A DNA stretch of 11,673 bases from Gemmataceae bacterium (lineage in GTDB: Bacteria > Planctomycetota > Planctomycetia > Gemmatales > Gemmataceae), in assembly GCA_009691815.1 (NCBI GenBank), contig SIAL01000068.1, forward strand, positions 1 to 11,673. Direction: 5' to 3'. Shown here piece by piece: positions 1 through 6,030 of the stretch. Position 1 is the first letter of the stretch. The number at the start of each line of letters is the position of its first letter. Position numbers and translations under genes: made by a program. The notes beneath the pieces were generated by a model. The model had not been told where the DNA came from. It was given only the letters and a program-made list of their open reading frames with translations, and did not search any database.

Positions 1-405
1 GGGCTTTTGAATTATCCGCACCTTAGTTCCCAAGACCAGGCCCTACTCCTTCGAGCCATTCGTTTGGAAAAGGATCGTGTTGCCGCGGGTAAACTTTTGC
101 ACTGGATTACTACCCAGGACAATCCCGGCGCGGAAGTAGTTCAAATTGCCCTGGAAAAGTTGGAGGGAACAACCTTTCAAGGGGAACCGGAGGTTTTGGC
201 ACTTTTGATCCGCCTGTTGAAATCAAAGGATTCTGAAATGCGATGGTTGGCTTTGGCAAAGCTCAAAAAACAGGTAAGGCCGGGAGCCTTGGACTTACTC
301 GAAAAAATCCAGCAAGGCGGGGCTATTCCAATCGAACAAAGGAAAGCCCTAGCCGAGGCCATTCAGACCCAAAAAGGGAACAGAGAGGGCGCAAACCCTC
401 CCTGA
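1..405 (+). CDS. C-terminal part of a HEAT-like helical protein (5' partial)
   Basis: The frame is open from the first base of the window, so the gene probably begins further left. A TTG at 7 could serve as a start, but no upstream sequence is available to judge it. About 134 residues are visible, almost all predicted amphipathic helix, with Leu/Ala-rich stretches around residues 12-35, 42-55, 60-72 and 76-115. The middle part (Asp-Ser-Glu-Met-Arg-Trp-Leu-Ala-Leu-Ala-Lys-Leu) resembles a HEAT or PBS-lyase-like repeat. There is no catalytic motif or membrane segment. The tail is polar and ends Gly-Ala-Asn-Pro-Pro. Its role is not recognisable; a scaffold or protein-binding role is the usual one for such folds. 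It converges on the lipoprotein gene, with 27 bases between the two stop codons. Confidence 0.6.
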   Translation, partial: GLLNYPHLSSQDQALLLRAIRLEKDRVAAGKLLHWITTQDNPGAEVVQIALEKLEGTTFQGEPEVLALLIRLLKSKDSEMRWLALAKLKKQVRPGALDLLEKIQQGGAIPIEQRKALAEAIQTQKGNREGANPP

Positions 406-432
406 TTTCGCATTTCGCGATTACCCTTTGTT

Positions 433-651
433 TTATTGGATGCCGCCATCAATCCGTTCAGGAGTGAGGTGGGAGGGATGGTCGGTGAACCAAAAGCGAG
501 ACCATTCCTGTTCAACTTGGCGCAAGTCTTCCGACTGATTCAACAAAGCTTTCATCCGCATGGTTGGATTGGATGAATAAGCGTTGAAAAGGCACCCTGT
601 GCTACCCATCGAAGCCAAACCCAGAGCTGCCAGAATGAAAAAGCGATTCAT
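433..651 (-). CDS. Small predicted lipoprotein, planctomycete-type hypothetical
   Basis: This 72-residue protein has a clear secretion signal: Asn-Arg at positions 2-3, then a hydrophobic stretch FFILAALGLASMG, then Ser-Thr-Gly-Cys with Cys20 as the likely lipidated residue. Serine at -3 is off the strict lipobox consensus, but the rest fits. The mature part is about 52 residues and polar, with a Glu/Arg-rich helix near residues 41-53. The tail holds Trp-Phe-Thr-Asp-His-Pro-Ser-His-Leu-Thr-Pro-Glu-Arg and ends Gly-Gly-Ile-Gln. From memory, similar short proteins with a 'SHLTPER..GGI' tail are common in planctomycete genomes and have no assigned function. The ATG at 651 is chosen because it puts the charged n-region directly before the hydrophobic core; a G-rich stretch lies about 8 bases upstream. 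The product is expected to be membrane-anchored. Confidence 0.75.
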   Translation of the reverse strand: MNRFFILAALGLASMGSTGCLFNAYSSNPTMRMKALLNQSEDLRQVEQEWSRFWFTDHPSHLTPERIDGGIQ

Positions 652-801
652 GACCCGTTCCCCCGAAAACCCCTGACAAACCCCGTTTGGGTTGTACTTG
701 TGTTATCGGAGGAAATCTGGAGGGACTTTAACGGAAGGTCGGATCAGACCGTTTCGGGGGATTTTTTCGATAATCTGGATAGTCTGGGGCCAAGAGGCAC
801 T

Positions 802-1086
802 TCAGCTGGGAAGTTTGGCGATCAGGCTTTCCATCACTTTTCCGGGCTTAAAGGACACCACCATCCTGCCGGGGACAAACACTCTTTCTCCGGTGCGAGG
901 ATTGCGAGCCTTGCGAGCGCGCCTTTCCCGAACCTCAAACACCCCAAAATTGCGAAGCTCAATCCGTTTTTCGGAAAGCAGAGTTTCAATGATAGCATCG
1001 AAAGTACTCTGGACAATTTTCTTGGTCTTGAGCTGGGTAAGGCCCAATTTGTCAGCAATCTGTCGGACAATTTCCTTCTTAGTCAT
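802..1086 (-). CDS. HU/IHF-family DNA-binding protein
   Basis: This 94-residue protein matches the HU/IHF family over its full length. The N-terminal helices are MTKKEIVRQIADKLGLT and the dimerisation helix around residues 22-40. The turn Arg-Asn-Phe-Gly-Val-Phe at 45-50 leads into the beta arm. The arm carries Arg-Asn-Pro-Arg-Thr-Gly-Glu (61-67), with Pro63 as the residue that wedges between base pairs. The family signature Gly-Arg-Met-Val-Val-Ser-Phe-Lys-Pro-Gly-Lys follows at 73-83. The protein bends and compacts DNA as a dimer. The arm start, Arg-Glu-Arg-Arg-Ala-Arg-Lys-Ala-Arg, is very basic. HU and the IHF subunits cannot be told apart with certainty here. The ATG at 1086 is the natural family start; the ribosome site upstream is weak. 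The gene is alone on its strand and divergent from the sugar operon. Confidence 0.95.
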   Translation of the reverse strand: MTKKEIVRQIADKLGLTQLKTKKIVQSTFDAIIETLLSEKRIELRNFGVFEVRERRARKARNPRTGERVFVPGRMVVSFKPGKVMESLIAKLPS

Positions 1087-1135
1087 TTTCTTTCACTCAA
1101 CGCATCTATTGGCCAGTAAAGTCTTTGGAAAGAGT

Positions 1136-1164
1136 AGCCTAAATGGTTTGGCCCACGCCGTCAA
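1136..1164 (-). promoter_or_regulatory. Candidate sigma-70-type promoter for the HU gene
   Basis: Read on the - strand, TTGACG (1164-1159) matches the -35 consensus at five of six bases. It is followed after exactly 17 bases by TAGGCT (1141-1136), which matches the -10 consensus at three of six. Transcription would begin near 1129, giving a leader of about 40 bases before the HU start. The weak -10 makes this tentative. Confidence 0.3.
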
Positions 1165-1256
1165 GCGGATTTGTTCCAAAAACCCGGTTTCCTGCCAAAC
1201 GGATTATCCCGAGTTTTCTTTCCCACGGTCGCTTGGATTTTCGATTTACAAAATGG

Positions 1257-1273
1257 CCCCTTGGGTAAAGGGG
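1257..1273 (+). repeat. Short inverted repeat upstream of rmlB
   Basis: CCCCTT and AAGGGG form a perfect 6-base inverted repeat around the 5-base loop GGGTA, 38 bases before the rmlB start. Two G-T wobble pairs could extend it. No T-run follows, so it is a poor terminator. It lies in the divergent gap between HU and rmlB and could be an operator half-site pair, a leader hairpin or chance. I see no convincing sigma-70 or -24/-12 sigma-54 promoter for the + strand operon in this gap (1087-1311). Confidence 0.3.
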
Positions 1274-1311
1274 TTCTAAATTGACTCTTTCATGGCCCTA
1301 AGGACAATTTC

Positions 1312-2325
1312 ATGAAGCGCATTATCGTTACCGGGGGTTGCGGCTTCATTGGAAGCAACTTTATTCGATTTTTCTTACAACAGGAACCGAATCTAAAAAT
1401 TGTCAATGTGGACAGTTTGACCTATGCGGGCAATTTGGAAAATCTTAAGGATTTGGAAACGAATCCACGACTCACCTTTGCCCGTTTAGACATTACTCAA
1501 CTGGATGCATTGGAACCTCTTTTTAGGGAACCCCTAGATTCGGTGATCCATTTTGCGGCGGAAAGCCATGTTGATCGGAGCATTCTAGATTCCGGCCCTT
1601 TCATCCGCACTAATGTGCAAGGGACTCAAATCCTTTTGGATTTGGCCAAGAAGGCATCGGTTCGAAAATTCGTTCATGTCTCCACCGACGAAGTCTATGG
1701 GTCGCTTGGTGCCAGCGGCTTTTTCACAGAAACGACTCCATTAGCACCAAATAGCCCTTACTCGGCCAGTAAGGCCGCTTCGGATATGCTTGTGAGAAGT
1801 TACTTCCACACATTCGGATTCCCGGGGGTAATCACCCGCTGCTCCAACAATTATGGGCCGTACCAATTCCCCGAAAAGATCATCCCCTTGTTCATTTCAA
1901 ACCTTCTGGAGGATCTTCAGGTTCCCGTTTACGGAGACGGTTTGCAAATCCGCGATTGGATTCATGTGACCGACCACTGTTCCGGAGTTTATGCCGCTTG
2001 GAAATCGGGCATTGCCGGAGAGGTATACAATTTTGGCGGGCGTTGTGAACTTACCAATATGGAACTCACCACGACACTCCTTAGACTCCTAGACAAACCC
2101 AAATCGCTGATTAAATATGTCCAGGACCGCCTTGGACACGATCGCCGCTATGCCATTGATTGTGCCAAAGCGGAAACTGAATTGGGATGGAAGCCCATTG
2201 TATCCTTTGAAACTGGAATCGCGGACACCATTCGCTGGTACCAGGAAAACTGGGAGTGGGTGTCCCGAGTAAGATCCGGGGCCTACCGCGAATATTACCA
2301 ACAACAATACGGATCCAGACTTTAA
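1312..2325 (+). CDS. rmlB: dTDP-glucose 4,6-dehydratase (RmlB)
   Basis: This enzyme converts dTDP-D-glucose to dTDP-4-keto-6-deoxy-D-glucose using tightly bound NAD, the branch point for dTDP-rhamnose and other deoxysugars. The 337-residue length is typical. Visible motifs are the Rossmann loop Gly-Gly-Cys-Gly-Phe-Ile-Gly (8-14), the RmlB hallmark Asp-Ser-Leu-Thr-Tyr-Ala-Gly-Asn-Leu (34-42) and Ser-Thr-Asp-Glu-Val-Tyr-Gly (124-130). The last contains the Asp126-Glu127 pair that performs dehydration. The catalytic Tyr150-xxx-Lys154 pair and Arg-Asp-Trp-Ile-His-Val (214-219) are also present. The ATG at 1312 starts directly at the beta strand of the fold and has an AAGGA ribosome site about 8 bases upstream. 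It is the first gene of the operon. No RmlA, RmlC or RmlD is present in the window. The product is cytoplasmic. Confidence 0.95.
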   Translation: MKRIIVTGGCGFIGSNFIRFFLQQEPNLKIVNVDSLTYAGNLENLKDLETNPRLTFARLDITQLDALEPLFREPLDSVIHFAAESHVDRSILDSGPFIRTNVQGTQILLDLAKKASVRKFVHVSTDEVYGSLGASGFFTETTPLAPNSPYSASKAASDMLVRSYFHTFGFPGVITRCSNNYGPYQFPEKIIPLFISNLLEDLQVPVYGDGLQIRDWIHVTDHCSGVYAAWKSGIAGEVYNFGGRCELTNMELTTTLLRLLDKPKSLIKYVQDRLGHDRRYAIDCAKAETELGWKPIVSFETGIADTIRWYQENWEWVSRVRSGAYREYYQQQYGSRL

Positions 2326-2350
2326 GTCTACCGGGAGAAAAATCTGGTCC

Positions 2351-3334
2351 ATGAGACTTTTAATAACCGGAATTAGGGGATTTGTCGGGCGCCACTTGGC
2401 CCAAAGGGGATCCACCCTTGGCTGGGAAATTCAAGGAACATCCCGACTTCCCGCCCCACCCATTCCCCTATTAAATGGCCAACAAGCAAAACTAGGATCA
2501 TGGGCGCCGGAATCGTGTTTTGGCCCTGATTTAATCCTGGAAGAATTTCAACCCGACGCGGTGGTTCACCTGGCGGCGGAATCGTTTGCCGGGGCCAATG
2601 GCTTGGGATCGGATTCCCTTTGGAAAGCAAATTTCGATGGAACTCGGGCCCTTTTGGACTCGGTCCTTCATCATGCCCCCAAATCCTTGGTTGTCTTTGG
2701 GAGTACCGGGCTGGTCTATGGTGCTCCTCTCTTTGCCGGGGCAAAAAGCAAGGAAAGCGACCCCCTTTGCCCACCCAATGCTTATGCGGCTTCCAAATCG
2801 TGTGCGGACCTTTTGTGCCAATTGGCATTCAGTAACGCCGGGCTTCGGGTAATCCGGGCCCGTCCGTTCAATCACATCGGGCCGGGCCAGTCTGAGAAAT
2901 TTGCCGTCTCGAGTTTTGCCCGCCAATTTGCGGCCATGAAGCGCGGCCTGATGGAACCTATCCTCCGCACAGGTAACCTAGGTTCCTTCCGTGACTTCAC
3001 CGATGTACGGGACATTGTCAGGGGTTACACCGACCTTATTCAAAACGGAGAACCGGGAGAAGCTTACAATATGGGATCGGGGGTCGCAACCTCCATGGAC
3101 ACGGTCGTAAACCACCTTTGTGAAATGAGTGGCCTTCGACCGGAAATTATTGCCGACCCAAGCCTGTTTCGAAGGTCCGACCCTTTGGTCCTTTTGGCGA
3201 ATTCCGATAAGATTCAAATTCGAACCGGTTGGGTCCCCAAATACGACATTGTCTCCACCATTCGAGATCTTTGGACGGATTGGATGACCCGATCCGAAAC
3301 CGAATTGATTACACCATTAACGATAAACAGATAG
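2351..3334 (+). CDS. NAD(P)-dependent sugar epimerase/dehydratase, GDP-6-deoxymannose reductase-like
   Basis: This is an extended short-chain dehydrogenase of 327 residues. It has the cofactor loop Gly-Ile-Arg-Gly-Phe-Val-Gly (7-13), His-Leu-Ala-Ala-Glu (73-77), Gly-Ser-Thr-Gly-Leu-Val-Tyr-Gly (117-124), and the catalytic Tyr145-xxx-Lys149. Arg-Pro-Phe-Asn-His-Ile-Gly-Pro-Gly-Gln (171-180) and Arg-Asp-Phe-Thr-Asp-Val-Arg-Asp (214-221) are typical of GDP-4-dehydro-6-deoxy-D-mannose reductase (Rmd) and its close relatives. The likely reaction is reduction of a 4-keto-6-deoxy nucleotide sugar. The substrate is uncertain: its neighbour makes the dTDP-glucose version, and no GDP-mannose dehydratase gene is in the window. 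It starts 25 bases after rmlB. A GGGAG stretch lies about 13 bases before the ATG, slightly far. It is not a second RmlB, since it lacks that enzyme's Asp-Glu pair. Confidence 0.85.
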   Translation: MRLLITGIRGFVGRHLAQRGSTLGWEIQGTSRLPAPPIPLLNGQQAKLGSWAPESCFGPDLILEEFQPDAVVHLAAESFAGANGLGSDSLWKANFDGTRALLDSVLHHAPKSLVVFGSTGLVYGAPLFAGAKSKESDPLCPPNAYAASKSCADLLCQLAFSNAGLRVIRARPFNHIGPGQSEKFAVSSFARQFAAMKRGLMEPILRTGNLGSFRDFTDVRDIVRGYTDLIQNGEPGEAYNMGSGVATSMDTVVNHLCEMSGLRPEIIADPSLFRRSDPLVLLANSDKIQIRTGWVPKYDIVSTIRDLWTDWMTRSETELITPLTINR

Positions 3335-3343
3335 AAAAACACA

Positions 3344-4663
3344 ATGAACATCGCAATTATTGGCACCGGCTATGTAGGACTTGTAACAGGCACTTGCCTT
3401 GCGGAAAGCGGGAACCAAGTCTGCTGCATTGACATTGACCAAAACAAAATCGACCGACTTCGTAATGGCCTCATTCCCATTTTCGAACCCGGCTTGGAAG
3501 AGTTGGTGCGGCGTAACACCAAAGAGGAACGATTGACTTTTACGACAGACCTGGCCAAAGGCATTCAAGATGCGCGAATTGTTTTCATAGCCGTAGGCAC
3601 CCCTCAGTCCATGGCCGGATCCGCCGACCTTGGTACAGTTTTCCATGTGGCCCGATTGCTTGCCGAATCCATTGAAACCCCGAAAATCGTCGCGATTAAA
3701 AGCACGGTCCCGGTGGGAACCAATGCCAAGGTTGCCGAGATTTTAAAGAGCGCCAAATGTCGAGTGGACTCGGCTAGCAATCCCGAATTTCTCAAGGAAG
3801 GCGCGGCAATCGCGGATTTTTCCAAACCGGATCGCGTGGTGGTGGGCGTGCGGGATTTACAAGTAGCGGAAGAACTCCACAATCTTTATCGACCTTTCCT
3901 TCGGACCGAACGCCCATTTTTGGTCATGAGCCCGGAAAGTGCCGAAATGACCAAATATGTCGCCAACGCCATGCTCGCCACAAAGATTAGTTTCATAAAC
4001 GAGATGGCCAACCTTTGTGAAACGGTCCGGGCGGATATCAATGATGTGCGAAAGGGCATTGGTCACGATGAAAGGATTGGATTTCAATTTCTGTTTCCAG
4101 GGGCCGGATACGGAGGGAGTTGTTTTCCCAAGGACATTCGCGCGGTAATTCACATGGCCAAGGATAACGGTCTTCCGTCGGTGCTGATGGGTGCGGTGGA
4201 TGAGGTCAACGAACAACAAAAATGCGTGCTGTTTCAAAAACTGAAGCGACACTTTGGGGATAGCTTGGCGAGCAAGACCATTGCCATTTGGGGTCTGTCT
4301 TTTAAGCCCCGCACCGACGACATTCGTGAGGCTCCTGCCCTTTCCCTAATTCGAGAACTATTGGAAATCGGTTGCCCCGTTCGGGTCCACGACCCGGTGG
4401 CATTGAACAATGTTCGTGAACTTTTCGGAGACAAACTAAGCTACTCCACAAAGCCCATGGAAACAGTGGAAGGGGCCAACGCTTTGGTCATTTGCACCGA
4501 ATGGAAAGAGTTTCAAAACCCGGACTTCTCCCAATTATCCCTCAAATTGTCCGACAAATTAATCATCGATGGTAGAAACCTTTACAATGCCGATTCCGTG
4601 ACCGCCGGCGGCCTTACTTACGACTCCATCGGCAGAGCCAAGGCAACACCGGGACAGACATGA
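3344..4663 (+). CDS. ugd: UDP-glucose 6-dehydrogenase
   Basis: This enzyme oxidises UDP-glucose to UDP-glucuronate with two NAD, supplying precursor for acidic polysaccharides. The 439 residues show the N-terminal Rossmann loop Gly-Thr-Gly-Tyr-Val-Gly (7-12) and Ser-Thr-Val-Pro-Val-Gly-Thr (120-126). The substrate-binding segment Asn-Pro-Glu-Phe-Leu-Lys-Glu-Gly lies at 146-153, with Lys204 and Asn208 in the central helix. The active-site motif Gly-Gly-Ser-Cys-Phe-Pro-Lys-Asp has the catalytic Cys at 260. The C-terminal UDP-binding half includes Gly-Leu-Ser-Phe-Lys-Pro-Arg-Thr-Asp-Asp-Ile-Arg. All key residues are present. It begins 9 bases after the previous gene with no strong ribosome site, which suggests coupled translation. 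Its stop overlaps the histidine kinase start as ATGA. The polar tail (about 425-439) is not part of the core fold. Confidence 0.96.
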   Translation: MNIAIIGTGYVGLVTGTCLAESGNQVCCIDIDQNKIDRLRNGLIPIFEPGLEELVRRNTKEERLTFTTDLAKGIQDARIVFIAVGTPQSMAGSADLGTVFHVARLLAESIETPKIVAIKSTVPVGTNAKVAEILKSAKCRVDSASNPEFLKEGAAIADFSKPDRVVVGVRDLQVAEELHNLYRPFLRTERPFLVMSPESAEMTKYVANAMLATKISFINEMANLCETVRADINDVRKGIGHDERIGFQFLFPGAGYGGSCFPKDIRAVIHMAKDNGLPSVLMGAVDEVNEQQKCVLFQKLKRHFGDSLASKTIAIWGLSFKPRTDDIREAPALSLIRELLEIGCPVRVHDPVALNNVRELFGDKLSYSTKPMETVEGANALVICTEWKEFQNPDFSQLSLKLSDKLIIDGRNLYNADSVTAGGLTYDSIGRAKATPGQT

Positions 4664-5991
4664 TTTCGTCTAACGGACCTTCCACGATTTTACCGGACCT
4701 GAAAGGCTTGTCAGGGCCAAGTTCCCTAGAGGTGGCGTCCGAATCTATCGTCGTTCGAATCCGTTGGTTTGGCCTGATTCTTGGGGCGATTGTGGCAAAC
4801 CTGCCCGGCAATGATTGGCAAAGCCAGGCCACCTTGGACGCCATACTCCTTTTGGGACTGGGCTACACACTCCTCGACACATGGTACAGTAGGCTTGGCA
4901 AGATTTTTTTAGGTGACCAACCCTTGGTCATTTCGCTGGCAGAATCGGTGTTCATCGGTCTATTGTGCCACTTTGACATTGGCCCGGAAAGTATTTTTCG
5001 CTATTATTATCTCCTTTCTCTTCTTTGCTGCTCGCTTAGACATAGCAGAATTACCTCGTCGCTTTGTTGCCTGTTTCATTGGATCAGCTTTGGCGTTTTG
5101 CTCGGAATCCACCCGGACAAATTTGGGCTGGTGCCGCTACTTACTCTGGTAATCCTTGCTTGGCTAACCTGGGCAAGTCAATCCCTTGCTGGTATTTTGC
5201 GAACCGCAAGGGAGAGTTTAATCCGGCTTAATGAGGCGTTACGCACCAGCCAAGCCAACCTCGAGGAGCGAATCGACGAACGAACCAAACAGCTTCAATC
5301 CGCCCAAGCCATGGTCCTCCAACAAGAAAAGATGGCGGGATTTGGATTGATTGCCGCCGGGGTGGCACATGAGGTCGGCAACCCCCTTACCGGGATTTCC
5401 GCGATTGTGCAAATCCTCCAAAGGCGCCAACCCGATGATTACACGGGAAATAAACTCGACCTAATTTCCGAACAACTAACCCGGATTCGTTCGACCTTGA
5501 AAGAGCTTTTGGAATTTAGCCGCCCTTCCGCCCGGTCCCCCATTCGGACAACGGTTAGAGACATTCTCAACGAGGCAATCAACATTGCCAAATATTACAA
5601 ACGAACCGGGGACCGGATTGCCATTCCGGATTCCGTCGATTCCATTCCACCCTTTACCGCCATCCGAGACGAGCTAGTGCAGGTATTTCTCAACCTTTTG
5701 CTCAACGCGATTGACGCCTCGGGACCGGAAGGCCATGTCACCCTTGAGTACCATTCTGTTCCCGATGGAATTCAAATTGTGGTAGTGGATGATGGCCCGG
5801 GGGTAAGTGTTGATATTCTTCCCAAACTATTCAGCCCCCACACTACCACCAAACGAAACGGCACAGGCCTTGGCCTTTTCATTTCAAAAAAGGTCATGGT
5901 ACAGCAGGGAGGGGCCCTTCAATATGAAGGCACCTCCCAAGGAGCCCGATTCCTTGTAACCATGCCTATACCCAACCTCCCCGTTGGTTGA
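4660..5991 (+). CDS. Membrane-bound NtrB-like sensor histidine kinase
   Basis: The 443-residue protein has about six hydrophobic segments between residues 31 and 180, which act as the sensor. A coiled-coil linker follows (about 185-222, Leu-Glu-Glu-Arg-Ile-Asp-Glu-Arg-Thr-Lys-Gln-Leu). The HisKA domain has phosphoacceptor His237 in Val-Ala-His-Glu-Val-Gly-Asn-Pro-Leu. The C-terminal ATPase domain shows the N box (Asn345, Asn349), G1 box Asp-Asp-Gly-Pro-Gly (377-381), the Phe-Ser-Pro-His-Thr-Thr-Thr-Lys lid and G2 box Gly-Thr-Gly-Leu-Gly-Leu (401-406). There is no PAS domain and no large periplasmic loop, so it probably senses something in or at the membrane. The sensor part holds five Cys and three His between 103 and 140. 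The ATG lies in an ATGA overlap with the ugd stop and GGGA sits 5 bases upstream. The partner is almost certainly the NtrC-like regulator 39 bases downstream. Confidence 0.92.
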   Translation: MISSNGPSTILPDLKGLSGPSSLEVASESIVVRIRWFGLILGAIVANLPGNDWQSQATLDAILLLGLGYTLLDTWYSRLGKIFLGDQPLVISLAESVFIGLLCHFDIGPESIFRYYYLLSLLCCSLRHSRITSSLCCLFHWISFGVLLGIHPDKFGLVPLLTLVILAWLTWASQSLAGILRTARESLIRLNEALRTSQANLEERIDERTKQLQSAQAMVLQQEKMAGFGLIAAGVAHEVGNPLTGISAIVQILQRRQPDDYTGNKLDLISEQLTRIRSTLKELLEFSRPSARSPIRTTVRDILNEAINIAKYYKRTGDRIAIPDSVDSIPPFTAIRDELVQVFLNLLLNAIDASGPEGHVTLEYHSVPDGIQIVVVDDGPGVSVDILPKLFSPHTTTKRNGTGLGLFISKKVMVQQGGALQYEGTSQGARFLVTMPIPNLPVG

Positions 5992-6030
5992 ATTTTCCTT
6001 CCTAATCCCACCAAAAAAGGTAAGGCCAAA

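Noticed and set aside
385..400. GAGGG/CCCTC hairpin at the end of the first gene
   Set aside because: The 5-pair stem lacks an adjacent T-run on either strand; too weak to call.
679..693. Hairpin AACCC/GGGTT between HU and the lipoprotein gene
   Set aside because: Only 5 pairs and no proper T-run on the - strand, so it is not convincing as a terminator for HU.
736..757. GGTC/GACC hairpin followed by a T-run after the HU gene
   Set aside because: The stem is 4 pairs, and the T-run is on the + strand, where no upstream gene needs a terminator.
692..1279. Long + strand open frame opposite the HU gene
   Set aside because: It lies antisense to a clear HU/IHF gene and its translation shows no domain. 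The opposite strand explains it.
1281..1309. TTGACT-17-ACAATT promoter just before rmlB
   Set aside because: The -10 would overlap the spacer before the ATG, so transcription would start inside the coding region.
1087..1311. Sigma-54 (-24/-12) promoter for the operon next to an NtrC-like regulator
   Set aside because: Several TGGC words occur, but none has the required GG-10 bases-GC spacing on either strand.
2373..2926. Overlapping - strand open frames inside the Rmd-like gene
   Set aside because: Both translations are antisense to a clear dehydrogenase and lack recognisable features.
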